Shown piece by piece: positions 34,611 to 44,400 of a stretch of 64,000 nt of DNA. This DNA is from Candidatus Schekmanbacteria bacterium. GTDB lineage: Bacteria; CSSED10-310; JACPHN01. The position numbers were made by a program, and so were the translations under genes. A model generated the notes under the pieces. That model ran no database searches. It had not been told where the DNA came from and saw nothing but the letters and a program-made list of their open reading frames with translations. The DNA is taken from positions 1-64,000 of the forward strand of contig JACPHN010000019.1 of NCBI GenBank assembly GCA_016188575.1, in the 5' to 3' direction. The first letter of the stretch is position 1. Each line of letters opens with the position of its first letter.

Positions 34611-36227
34611 ATGAAATCGTATAGCGCGTTGCACACCGACTCTCCCGAAGGCCCCGCTCCTCCCCCAACCGCCGAGCACAACGCGCCATCCGTGCACCGC
34701 ATCTCCGACCTCGTCGCCGCCACCGGCCTCTCCAAGGAGATCATCCACCACTACCTCCGCGCTGACCTCCTCCCGCGGTCCCCCGACCGCGGCCGCTATT
34801 CCGGTCGCCAGGTGCGCCTCCTGCGCCTGATCCGCAAGCTCCGCGAAGAGCACGGCCTCGCGCTCGAGACGATCCGCGCGCTGTTTGGCATCTTCAGCTT
34901 CGACCCCGACAAGCTCGAGCCACTCGTCCTCGGCGATTCCCTGGCCGCGCGCATGACTCGCCTGGCCGAAAGCGGTCACCTCCAACCCCAGGAGCGGCTT
35001 TCGGCGCAGGAGCTGGCCACGGCCGCCGGCGTCGGACCTGAACGCATCACCGAGTACCTCGCCGGCAGGCTCATCTGCCCGCGCCACGATGACAGCGGCG
35101 GCGTTCGGTTCTCGCGCTACGACGCCAACATCATCCAGCTCTGCGAGTATGGCCAGCGCCTCGGGATGCCCTACGAGTCGTTTCAGACGATCAGCTCCTT
35201 CATCCGCATCGCTTTCGAGCTGGAGCACGCGATCTTCTTGCGGGTGCGCCGCCATCCGGGAATGGGCGCCACGGACGTGCTTGCGGCGTTCTTCACGCAG
35301 CGCGAGATCGCCTCGAGCTTCATCGACAATGTGCTCCAGTCCCTCATCCACGGCCGCTTGCGCGATATCCTCGAGCATCGTGCGCCCGCCGTGCAGCGCC
35401 TCGACGACGTGCTGTACTGCCCGAGTCCGCTGTTTCGGCAGCGGTACGGACTGGAGGAGGCCGGCAGGCAGGCGCGCGAGCGCGTGGGAGCGGAACCGGC
35501 CAACCGTGAGGCCTGGCGGCACCTGGGCGCCATCTTGCTGCACGGGGGCCAGTACCGTGAGGCGACGTTCTTTCTGGAGCGCGCCCATCAGCAGTGGCCG
35601 GACGACGGCGCCATCCGCCTGGACTTTGCACGTGCGGTAATCCTGGCCGGCGACCGCGAGCGCGCACGCCTGCTGCTGGCGCCCGCCAGCACCGACGGCG
35701 CCGCAGCGGTGCGCTTGCCGCTTGCCGCGACCTACCTCGCGCTCGCGATGCTCGCCGAGCTACCCGCCGAGGACGGCGGCTGTGGCCGCCTTCAGACGGC
35801 AATCGACGCCAGCGCGCTCCTGGAAGCGGCCGCGGCGGCTCCCGTGCGCCCGGAAGACGCCGAGGACGCCGAGCGCTGCATGCTCTGCGGCTGGCTGCTG
35901 ACTGCCCTGCCGCCCCTGTTCCGGCGCGCCGGTCCCGGATCGCGCCTGCTCGCCGAGACGCTGGACCGGCTCCAGCGCCTCTCTGTCCCCCCCCCTGGAT
36001 GGCTGCCCGGCCAACGTGAGCGGTACCTGATCAACTGCTCGTATCTGCTCTTCGACGTCCTCGAACGGTGTCACGCACAGGGCCCCGACCTGGCTCCCGT
36101 GGCCGAGGAGTCCTTACGCACCACCATCTGCCGCCTCGACCCTGGGTGCCGGTTCGCTCAGGTCGTCTTCTTGGCGGGCCACCGCACCTCGACAGAAGGG
36201 GAGTCGCATGGTCAGTTCGGAGATTAG
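34611..36227 (+). CDS. Tandem MerR-like transcription regulator fused to a TPR-like domain
   Basis: This is a 538-residue regulator. Residues 28-92 form a MerR-type winged helix (HRISDLVAATGLSKEIIHHY, YSGRQVRLLRLIRKLREEHG). A second MerR-like unit follows at about 129-200 (SAQELATAAGVGPERITEYL, VRFSRYDANIIQLCEYGQRL). Helices then lead into TPR-like repeats from about 295 (EAWRHLGAILLHGGQYREAT, GAIRLDFARAVILAGDRERA). No effector-binding cysteines were seen. The start is the ATG after the promoter at 34575. Its end overlaps the hydrolase gene by 20 bases, so it likely controls the operon it heads. Confidence 0.8.
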   Translation: MKSYSALHTDSPEGPAPPPTAEHNAPSVHRISDLVAATGLSKEIIHHYLRADLLPRSPDRGRYSGRQVRLLRLIRKLREEHGLALETIRALFGIFSFDPDKLEPLVLGDSLAARMTRLAESGHLQPQERLSAQELATAAGVGPERITEYLAGRLICPRHDDSGGVRFSRYDANIIQLCEYGQRLGMPYESFQTISSFIRIAFELEHAIFLRVRRHPGMGATDVLAAFFTQREIASSFIDNVLQSLIHGRLRDILEHRAPAVQRLDDVLYCPSPLFRQRYGLEEAGRQARERVGAEPANREAWRHLGAILLHGGQYREATFFLERAHQQWPDDGAIRLDFARAVILAGDRERARLLLAPASTDGAAAVRLPLAATYLALAMLAELPAEDGGCGRLQTAIDASALLEAAAAAPVRPEDAEDAERCMLCGWLLTALPPLFRRAGPGSRLLAETLDRLQRLSVPPPGWLPGQRERYLINCSYLLFDVLERCHAQGPDLAPVAEESLRTTICRLDPGCRFAQVVFLAGHRTSTEGESHGQFGD

Positions 36228-37188
36228 CAAGCGGTTCGTTACCACGTCCTTCGGCCGTATCGCCTGTCTCGAAGCGGGAGATGCGGAGCGGCCACCGGTC
36301 TTGTTCATCCACGGTATTCCGACGTCGAGCTACCTGTGGCGGCACGTGATGAAGTTCCTGCAAAACGACTTCTACTGCATCGCACCGGACCTTATGGGCC
36401 TCGGCGACACAGAGGTGGATCCGGATGCGGGCTGCTTTGACATGGAGGCGCAGGCGGAGATGCTCCTGGAGCTCATGGATCAGCTCGGCCGTCGCGAGCT
36501 CGCCGTCGTCTGCCACGACCAGGGGGGCGCCGCCGCGCAGCTCATCGCTGCCCGCCAGCCCCAGCGCGTAAGCCAACTCGTCCTCACCGACTGCGTTTGC
36601 TACGACAACTGGCCCGTGCCCGCCATCGCCGCTCTGCAGCGTCTCGCCCGTCTCCCGCTCCTCGCCGATGCCCTGGGCCGCCTCGGCCTGTTCGCGCTCG
36701 CCGAGCGCTACAGCCCATTGTCCAGCTTCCGCCGCGGCATGTACGACCCGAGTCGGTTTCCAGACACATCGATCACGGAATATCTACGGCCGCTCGTCGC
36801 GAGCGCGGCGGCTCGCAAGCGTTTCTTCCAGTTCTTGCTCGCGGGGAGCAATCGCCATACGCTGGCAGCTCTCGACGGCCTGCGGCGCTTCGATCGGCCC
36901 ACCCTCATCTTGTGGGCCGCGGACGACGCCTACCTCTCGCCGTCGTGGGGCGTGCGCCTGTACGAAGACATCCCGGGCGCTCAGCAGTTCACGCTCATCC
37001 CCTTCTGCGGCCACTTCTGGCAGGAAGAGAGGCCTGCGGAGTTCGCCAGCAAGATCGGCGAGTTTCTCGCCGCAACGGCATCACCGGGGCGCGCTGGAGT
37101 GGAGCTCCGGGCGGAGGTGCATCGCTCCGCAGCCGCCTGTTCACCAGCTACCGCGCCCGCCGCCGCCTCCGGCGTGGCCAGCGCCTGA
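36208..37188 (+). CDS. Alpha/beta hydrolase of the Asp-nucleophile (dehalogenase/epoxide hydrolase) class
   Basis: This is a 326-residue hydrolase. It has HGIPTSSYLWRHVMKFL near the N-terminus, the nucleophile elbow VVCHDQGGAAAQ with D104, the acid D239/D240 in WAADDAYLSP, and the base H269 in FCGHFWQEE. Haloalkane dehalogenases have HDWG or QDWG here, with Trp binding halide; this protein has Gln in that place, so dehalogenation is doubtful. The last 40 residues are Ala/Pro-rich. GGGGAG precedes the ATG. The gene overlaps the regulator gene and is 16 bases from the radical SAM gene. Confidence 0.83.
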   Translation: MVSSEISKRFVTTSFGRIACLEAGDAERPPVLFIHGIPTSSYLWRHVMKFLQNDFYCIAPDLMGLGDTEVDPDAGCFDMEAQAEMLLELMDQLGRRELAVVCHDQGGAAAQLIAARQPQRVSQLVLTDCVCYDNWPVPAIAALQRLARLPLLADALGRLGLFALAERYSPLSSFRRGMYDPSRFPDTSITEYLRPLVASAAARKRFFQFLLAGSNRHTLAALDGLRRFDRPTLILWAADDAYLSPSWGVRLYEDIPGAQQFTLIPFCGHFWQEERPAEFASKIGEFLAATASPGRAGVELRAEVHRSAAACSPATAPAAASGVASA

Positions 37189-37204
37189 CCGGGAGGCTGA
37201 CGTG

Positions 37205-39049
37205 ATGGACAATACGATCCTGCTCACGACCCCCGCCTATCCGTACCCCACGCTTCCCGCTAATGACTCGCTCACGGACGCCACCGGCCAGCGGTTCACC
37301 AAGGGCGACGACCTTTTCACCATCATCTCCCATACCCACTGCTTTGCCAACCACATTCTCGCGCAGAACGTCTCCGTCCCGGCGGTCTGCCTCGAATACC
37401 CGCGGTGGGACGATTTCACCGCCGAGGTCGACAAGGGATACGGCCTGATCGGCATCAGCTTTTACCCGGTCCACATGGATCGCGTGCTCCAAATGTGCCA
37501 GTACGTCCGCCGGCGCTCGCCCGCCACGCGGATCATGCTGGGATCCTACGGCGCCATGGCCTTCGCGGCGAGCTTTGCCAAGGAGCGCCAGGCCGAGTAC
37601 GCCGATGACGTCATCCTCGGCGAAGGCGTGACGTTTCTGCGGCAATACCTCGGCGAGGATACGGCCCGTCCGATCCAACAACGCCTCATGCCCAAAGCCG
37701 GCGGCTCACCGCCGTTCATTACGCGCTACCCGCGTGGCACGATCGGCTTTCTCGTGTCCGGCCTGGGCTGTATCGGCGGCTGTGATTTCTGCTCGACCAC
37801 CGCAATGTTCAACCGCCGCCGCACCCAGTTGCTCTCCCCGGCGGAGCTCATCGAGCACATCCACCTCTACCACCAGCACTTTCCGACCCTGAAGCAGGTA
37901 TTCGTGATCGAGGAGGATCACTTCCGCTACCCCGAATATCTGTTTACGATCCGCGACTTCTGGGGCAACAACCCTGAGGTGGTCGAGGACCTGGATTGGT
38001 TCGCCTTCGGGTCGGTCGACCACATCGGGCGGTTCGCCGAAAAGCATGGCTGGGACGCCCTGGCAGACATCGGCATCGGCTGCATTTTCATCGGTGTCGA
38101 GTCCAAGCTTGCCGGCGAGCACGGATACAAGAAGCGCGCCACGGTGGACGCCCGCACCGTCTTCGAGCGGCTCCACGGTATGGGCATCCGCACGGTTGGC
38201 GCCTGGATGTGCGGATGGGACTGGCAGGACCACAGCAACATGTACGAAGACCTCAACTACTTCGTCGCCCTGTGCCCTACTTACCAACAGCTCACGCGCG
38301 TCTCTCCATTTCCCGGCACGACGCTCTGGGAGCGGTTGCGCGAGGAAGGCCGGGTGCGCGACGTCCCGTGGGAGGACGTGCACTTCTGGAGCGGCGCGCA
38401 AAAGAACGTTCATTTGGAGGCGCACGAGACGCTGAACCTGACTGAATACGGCTACGACCTGCTCTACCGGACGTGGGGACCGTCGTTGCTGCGCCGGCTC
38501 TACGTGGAGCTGGACGGTTACGCCTACTGCATCAAGTCGGAAAACCCCGTCCTGCGCCGCCACAAGGCGCGTTTTTTCAAGAAGCAGTGCGCGATGCTCT
38601 GGACAAGCCTGTACGCGATGGATCGCTTCGCGCCCAACGGCGTCGTGCGCCGCCGGGTGCGCAAAGCCGACGAGCAGTATCGCCGCGTGCTCGGCGAACC
38701 CACACCGGTGATGAAAACGCTCGGGCGCTTCATGGAGGCGGGCGCGACAGCCTTCAAGCTGAAGAGCTTCTTCGACCCGCTCAACCGCTCCCCAAAGGAG
38801 GAGCCGTTCAAGCGGTACACGTATGAAAAGAACGGAAACGGCAATGGAGCGATTCCGTATCGCACGGAGTGGCCTGGCGTGACGCCGCTGGCGACCCGCC
38901 TGGACCGGACCGCGGAGGCGATGACGCGCGAGGTGCTCGAAGGCGGCCTCAAGGCCGTGCGCGCCGCGACGTGGCGACAGGGCGATCGGCTCATCGACGA
39001 CTGTCTGATCAACATGATGGCGCAGGGGGGAATGGGGTTCGGATTCTGA
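37205..39049 (+). CDS. B12-binding-domain radical SAM protein
   Basis: This is a 614-residue enzyme. The N-terminal B12-binding-like domain (about 1-150) includes GYGLIGISFYPVHMDRVLQM, ATRIMLGSYGA and DDVILGEGV. The radical SAM core has cluster cysteines C189, C193 and C196 in GLGCIGGCDFCSTTAMF and the later segments VFVIEEDHFRYPEYLF, GIGCIFIGVESKLAGEHGYK and SPFPGTTLWERL. About 200 C-terminal residues form a basic helical region. Such enzymes methylate or rearrange unreactive carbons in lipids, pigments and natural products; the substrate here is unknown. Spacing shows an operon with the regulator and hydrolase. Confidence 0.86.
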   Translation: MDNTILLTTPAYPYPTLPANDSLTDATGQRFTKGDDLFTIISHTHCFANHILAQNVSVPAVCLEYPRWDDFTAEVDKGYGLIGISFYPVHMDRVLQMCQYVRRRSPATRIMLGSYGAMAFAASFAKERQAEYADDVILGEGVTFLRQYLGEDTARPIQQRLMPKAGGSPPFITRYPRGTIGFLVSGLGCIGGCDFCSTTAMFNRRRTQLLSPAELIEHIHLYHQHFPTLKQVFVIEEDHFRYPEYLFTIRDFWGNNPEVVEDLDWFAFGSVDHIGRFAEKHGWDALADIGIGCIFIGVESKLAGEHGYKKRATVDARTVFERLHGMGIRTVGAWMCGWDWQDHSNMYEDLNYFVALCPTYQQLTRVSPFPGTTLWERLREEGRVRDVPWEDVHFWSGAQKNVHLEAHETLNLTEYGYDLLYRTWGPSLLRRLYVELDGYAYCIKSENPVLRRHKARFFKKQCAMLWTSLYAMDRFAPNGVVRRRVRKADEQYRRVLGEPTPVMKTLGRFMEAGATAFKLKSFFDPLNRSPKEEPFKRYTYEKNGNGNGAIPYRTEWPGVTPLATRLDRTAEAMTREVLEGGLKAVRAATWRQGDRLIDDCLINMMAQGGMGFGF

Positions 39050-39177
39050 ATCGCCGATAAGTAATGTTTGTGTTCTGCTGATTTCCGACGGCCGACGAGA
39101 CCCGCCGTCGCTGCTGCAGGAGCGATTGTCGGGAACATGATGCAGGAATGCCGTGATGGCGATGGGAGGACAATTCG

Positions 39178-40302
39178 GTGAGGTGGCAGTCGCGGACATA
39201 TCCGTTTGCGGCGCTCGTCGGCCAGGATGAGGTCAAGCAGGCGCTCGTGCTGCTGGCGGTCAACCCCCGGCTCAACGGGCTGTTGATCCGCGGCGAGAAG
39301 GGGACTGCGAAGTCGACGGCGGCGCGTGGATTGGCGAGTCTGCTGCCGGCGGTGCAGCGCAATGAGGGGTGCCGCTTCGGCTGCGCCGCGGCTCGGCCGC
39401 GCAGTTGGTGCGACGAGTGTGTTACCCGCAGCCCGGTGCCCGCGGTGCCGTCGCCGCCTGGCTTTGAAACGCTACCGCTCGGGATAACCGAGGACCAGCT
39501 TCTCGGGACGATGGACCTCGAGCAGGCGCTCAAGCACGGCGAGAAGCGTTTCGCGCCGGGCTTGTTAGCGCGGGTGAACCACGGAGTCCTCTATGTCGAC
39601 GAGGTGAATCTGCTCGACGACCACATCGTCGACCTGTTGCTGGACTGCGCCGCATCCGGCGTGAACGTGGTGGCGCGCGAAGGCGTCGCCATCGCACATC
39701 CGGCGGATTTTCTCCTGGTAGGCACGATGAACCCGGAAGAAGGAGAGATCAGGCCACAACTGCTGGACCGCTTCGGCCTGTGCGTGGACATCCAGGGCGT
39801 TGGCGATCCCGAGGTCCGGGCGGAGATTGTCGAGCGCACTCTGGCATTCGAGAGAGATCCTGAGGGATTCACCGAGATCTGGGCGGAAGCTACGGCGGCG
39901 CTCAGCCGGACGATCGCCGCAGCGCGTGAAAAGCTCGCAGGAATGGTTCCCGCGCGGCGCTGGTTGCGGGCGGCGGCGCTCTTGTCGGTGTCGCTCGGAG
40001 TCGATGGGCACCGCGCCGACATTCTCATGGCGAAGGCGGCGGCGACGCTGGCGGCGGTTGCCGGGAGAGACCAGGTCGAGGCGACGGACTTCGAGGTCGC
40101 CGCGACGTTCGTCTACCCGCATCGGCTGCGGCGCCGGCCTTTCGAGGAGGCCGCAATGGGCGCGCGGGAGATTGCGGCCCGAGCGCGTGAGGTCGCCGCA
40201 GACGCCGCCGGCAGGGAGTACCTGGTGAGTGCCGCGGCGGGGGAGAAAAAAAAAGCCTTGACGCCAGCGGCCACGACGCCTCCGGCACCCTTGCCGACAT
40301 GA
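39178..40302 (+). CDS. Magnesium chelatase ChlI/BchI-like AAA+ ATPase
   Basis: This is a 374-residue AAA+ ATPase of the chelatase/MoxR clade. It begins YPFAALVGQDEVKQAL and has Walker A GEKGTAKST at 39-47, a cysteine-bearing insertion (C65, C69, C78, C81) that could bind zinc or a cluster, ITEDQLLGTMDLEQALKHGE, Walker B LYVDEVNLLDD, and NPEEGEIRPQLLDRFGL as sensor/Arg finger. Such ATPases pair with VWA proteins to drive metal insertion by ChlH or CobN subunits, or to remodel other enzymes. No such large subunit is in the window. GGAGG precedes the GTG start, and the VWA gene overlaps the end (ATGA). Confidence 0.88.
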   Translation: MRWQSRTYPFAALVGQDEVKQALVLLAVNPRLNGLLIRGEKGTAKSTAARGLASLLPAVQRNEGCRFGCAAARPRSWCDECVTRSPVPAVPSPPGFETLPLGITEDQLLGTMDLEQALKHGEKRFAPGLLARVNHGVLYVDEVNLLDDHIVDLLLDCAASGVNVVAREGVAIAHPADFLLVGTMNPEEGEIRPQLLDRFGLCVDIQGVGDPEVRAEIVERTLAFERDPEGFTEIWAEATAALSRTIAAAREKLAGMVPARRWLRAAALLSVSLGVDGHRADILMAKAAATLAAVAGRDQVEATDFEVAATFVYPHRLRRRPFEEAAMGAREIAARAREVAADAAGREYLVSAAAGEKKKALTPAATTPPAPLPT

Positions 40303-41471
40303 GCGGCGGAGGTCCGCCCGTTGCGGCGGGCGGTGACGCCCCGGCGCCGCCAGGACAGGGCGAGCGCAGCGGCGCATGGCGTTCTGCAGGGCGTGCCGGC
40401 GCCGCCGAGCAATGGGCAACGAATGCGCCGTCCGCGGGCGTTTTCCCCTGCTCCGGTAGCGGCGATGGGAAAACGGCGCGAGCGCGCCCGGAACCGCGAG
40501 CACGGGGGCTGTCGCTCTTTGCCGCGCGGCACGCGCTACGCCTGATGCGCGACGGCGGGCCGTCGCCGGCGACACCACCTGCCGCGTCCGACAAAAGCAT
40601 CGCCGACCTGCCCGCGGGGGCCATTCGCCAGCGCCCCAAACAGCAGCTCCGGCGGCTGCGCATCCCACCTCGTCCAGGGCGCGGCCGCTACCTCGGCCGC
40701 ACGGCCTCGCGGCTGGCCGGGCACCCCATCGCATGGGACGATTCTTTGCGGCACGCGCTCGCGGTGCCGCCGGCGACCACGGCGGCAACCTCGGGCCTGG
40801 CCGTGACCCTGCCGCTGTCGGCCCTGCGCCGCAAGCTCAGAGCCCCGCGCCCGCAGGTCCTCGTGCTCCTTGTCGTCGACGTCTCCGGGTCCATGGGCAC
40901 GAGCCTGATGGCGCTCGCCCGCGAGGTGGCGGAGCGGGTTCTCGAGCACGCCTATGTACGGCGGCTGCTGCTCGCCTTGATCGCGTTCCGCGCCGGCTCC
41001 GCCGAGCTTGTCGTCCGCCCCGGCCGGCAGCCCGAGCATCTCCGGCGCCGTCTCGCCGCGATGCGCTGTGGCGGTACCACGCCGCTGGCGGCAGCGCTGG
41101 GTCTCACGGCCGCAACTCTTGCCCGCGAGTCTCGCCGTCAGCCGCTCACCGGCGCTACTGTGTTGCTGATTACGGACGGACAGGCCAATGTAACCGCCCA
41201 CCGCAGGGGCGCCAGCGGGCTCCGCGAGGAGGTCGACGCATGGGCGCGGCGGCTGGCGGCGCGGCCGGGTTTGCGCATGCTGTTTCTGGACACCACGGAG
41301 GACGGGAAAGATGACCGCCCGGCGAGCGATCTCGCCGTGGCGCTTGGCGCCAGGCACGTGCGCCTGGCCGAGCTCAATCGCGAAGGCGCGGATCCGGTCG
41401 GCCGGATCGCTGGCTGGGTCACGCCTGCCGGCAACACCGGCAGGGGCGCCCTTGGCGCCGAGGAGGTGTGA
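40299..41471 (+). CDS. VWA-domain protein (ChlD-like, without AAA domain)
   Basis: This 390-residue protein has a Pro/Ala/Arg-rich first half, including the RRLRIPPRPGRGRYLGR type linker seen in ChlD/BchD, and a C-terminal VWA domain. The MIDAS motif is D194-V-S196-G-S198 in VVDVSGSMGTS, with GGTTPLAAAL and ITDGQAN completing the metal site. Real ChlD has an N-terminal AAA-like domain; this protein does not, so it is more like the short VWA partners of CobN-type or MoxR-type systems. It overlaps both neighbours by 4 bases. Confidence 0.85.
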   Translation: MSGGGPPVAAGGDAPAPPGQGERSGAWRSAGRAGAAEQWATNAPSAGVFPCSGSGDGKTARARPEPRARGLSLFAARHALRLMRDGGPSPATPPAASDKSIADLPAGAIRQRPKQQLRRLRIPPRPGRGRYLGRTASRLAGHPIAWDDSLRHALAVPPATTAATSGLAVTLPLSALRRKLRAPRPQVLVLLVVDVSGSMGTSLMALAREVAERVLEHAYVRRLLLALIAFRAGSAELVVRPGRQPEHLRRRLAAMRCGGTTPLAAALGLTAATLARESRRQPLTGATVLLITDGQANVTAHRRGASGLREEVDAWARRLAARPGLRMLFLDTTEDGKDDRPASDLAVALGARHVRLAELNREGADPVGRIAGWVTPAGNTGRGALGAEEV

Positions 41472-44400
41472 ACGTGGGAACTATCGTTGGGGGTTGCGAT
41501 CTTGGGAAGTGTGCCGCGCGGTTTGTCCTTGCGGAGGTGGGCGGCGTGGACGGGCTGGTGGTGCTCGACAAACAATACGTGTCGCACGAGGGCCGGCCGA
41601 TGGAGACGTTCCGCGCGTGGTACGCCGCGGAGAGCGTGGGGTCGCGCTGCGGGGCGCTGGCGGTAACCGGTCTGTACGGAGCGGAAGTCGCCGAACCGGG
41701 GCTCGGGGGCCTTCCCGAATCGGTGTGCCTCGAGGCGGCGCTTCGGCATCGCCCCGATCTTGCCGGCTCACTGAACATGGTCAGCGTCGGCGCGCGGGGC
41801 TATTCGGTGCTGACGCGCGACAGTAACGGTCACGTCAGCTACCTCGAGAACGACAAGTGTTCCTCCGGTACCGGCGAAACCATGGTCAAGATCGCCGCGC
41901 GCTTCGGGCTCAGTCTACAAGAAGCCGATCGTCTGGCGTCGACCGCGGCCGAGTCGATCGCCATCACTGCGCGCTGCTCAGTGTTCGCCAAGAGCGAGAT
42001 GACCCACTTCGGGAACCAGGGAAAGCCGGCGGACCAGCTTTTCCTCGGGTATTTCGAGTCGGTCGCCGGGTACGTCGCGGCGCTGCTCGGGCGCAGTCGC
42101 GTGCCTGGGCCGTGCTATCTGACCGGCGGCGGCGCCCGCATCGAAACGCTCGCGGCCGCGATCGCTCGGAGCCTCGGCGAGCCCGTCGCCGTGGATGTCG
42201 AGGCGCTGTTCATGGAAGCGCTCGGGGCCTGCGCCATTGCGGCGGACCACGCTCTCGCCGGCGGGCTTTCGGCTCTGCCCCGCGACCCGGCCGCGCTTAT
42301 CCGCACCACGCGGCGCCAGTTCCGACCGCTGCCCCCGGCGCGTAACTTCGCGCCCCTGGTGACCCGGTTGGCATCCGCCCCGGCGGTCCCCAGCGCGGAG
42401 CTCGCCGCGGGCGGCATCGAGCCCGCGGTGCTGGGACTCGACCTCGGTTCCACAGGAAGCAAGGCCGTACTGACATCGGTCGCATCCGGCGAAATGGTCG
42501 TCGACCTCTATGACCGCACCCGCGGCAATCCTGTCGAGGCTGCCAAGCGACTCGTCCGGGCGCTTCTGGATCAGGGTGCCGTCGACGTTCGCGCTATCGG
42601 GGTCACCGGTTCCGGCCGCGAGGCCGCCGCCACCGTGCTGCGCGCGACCTTCCCCGGGGCCGCCGAGCGCATCGTCGTCATCAATGAAATCGTCGCTCAC
42701 GCCACCGCCGCCATCCGCTGCGATCCGGACCATGGCCGCAGCCTGTCCGTGGTGGAAATCGGCGGACAGGACGCCAAGTTCATCCAGATCGCTCAGGGCC
42801 AGATCGTCGAGAGCGACATGAACAAGGCGTGCAGCGCCGGCACGGGATCGTTCCTCGAAGAGCAGGCACTGTTCTATGGAGTCACGGAGATCGGTGATTT
42901 CACCCACCTCGCGAGGCGCGGCGAGAACCCTCCCGAGCTCGGGCAGATGTGCACCGTGTTCGTCGCGGAGGCGGCCGCAGCGGCGCATCGCGAGGGGTTT
43001 TCGCGGGAGGACTTGTTCGCCGGCTTTCAGTACAGCGTGATCCACAACTACATCAATCGCGTGATGGGGCAGCGCACATTCGGCGAGCGGGTGTTCTTTC
43101 AGGGCAAGCCGGCGAGCGGCGACTCGCTGCCGTGGACGCTGGCGGCGGTAACCGGTCGCGAAGTAGTCGTGCCCTCAAACCCCGGCGCGATGGGTGCCTG
43201 GGGCATCGGCCTGTGCGCCATCGCGGCGCTCGGGCACGCGGCACTGCTCGAAGCTGAGCCGGTTCGCGTTACGGCCTTCCTCGATGCGCGCCGAGTCAAG
43301 AGCACCGAGTTTCAGTGCCGTGATCGCCGCTGTGCAACCTTGTGCCGCATCGAGAAGTCGGTTATCGAGGTGGAGGGACGCCGGGAGACGGTGCTGACCG
43401 GTGGCGCGTGCCCGAAATACGAGGTGACTCGTGCCGCGCTGCACGCCCTCCCGCCACACGCCCCGAGCGCCTTTGACGAACGCGACGCGCTGCTGGCGCC
43501 GTATCTGGCGGCGGCAGCTTCGCCCGGGGACGCGGCAACCGTGGTGGCCGTGCCTCTGGCCGGCGCCTGTTACCAGTTCGTTCCGTGGCTGACGACCTTC
43601 CTGCGCGGTCTCGGCGTGGCGCCCGTGGTTGTCCGCTCCGCGGCCGGCTCGCTGCGGCGCGGCGAGGAGCGCTGCTTCAGCTTCGACGCCTGTGCGCCGG
43701 TCAAGGTGGCGCACGGGCTCGCCGACGCTGGGGCTCCGATTGTCTTTTTTCCGAAGATCCTCAGTTTTCCCGATGCCGACGGTGCGGTGGGCAAGACGTG
43801 CCCCATGGAGCAGGGCGCGCCTGAAATGGTAGAGCAGGCGCTCGCGGGGCGCGGCATGGGCGTCGAGGTTCTCAAGCCCGTGATCCGCCTCGATCTCGGC
43901 CTCCGCGACGCGGAGACCCGCGCCTCTTTGTACGCGGTCGCCCGGCGTTTCGGCATCGGCTTCCCGGCGTTGTGGCAGGCGGTGCGCGCGGCCGATACGG
44001 CACAGCGGCGCTACGAGCAAGAGCTTGCATGCGTGGGCGAGCGCACCCTGTCATACGCCCGCGATCACGGACTGGCCGTGGTGGTGGTGTGTGGTTCGCT
44101 GCACGTAATTCATGAGCCCGCAGTCAATGCCGCGGTACCCGGAATCCTGCGCGACAACGGCGTTCTGGCCCTGCCCGTCGACTGTTTTCCGCTGCCGCCC
44201 GGGATCGACCCACTGGTCCGCGTGGTGTGGGGCGATGCCCGGCGAGCACTGCGGGCGGGGCTGGCGGCGCGCCAGCTCGGCGGCGTCTTTCCACTGCTGC
44301 TGTCTTCTTTCGGGTGCGGCCCCGCCTCATTTTCGGAGCATATCTTTCAGGAGCTCATGGACGGTTATCCCCACACCGCGCTCGAAACCGACGGTCACGG

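Noticed and set aside
36208-37188. Calling the hydrolase a haloalkane dehalogenase
   Set aside because: The halide-binding Trp after the nucleophile is replaced by Gln, so only the structural class is named.
39178-41471. Bacteriochlorophyll magnesium chelatase genes bchI/bchD
   Set aside because: No bchH or other pigment genes are present, and the VWA protein lacks the AAA domain of BchD; partner and metal are left open.
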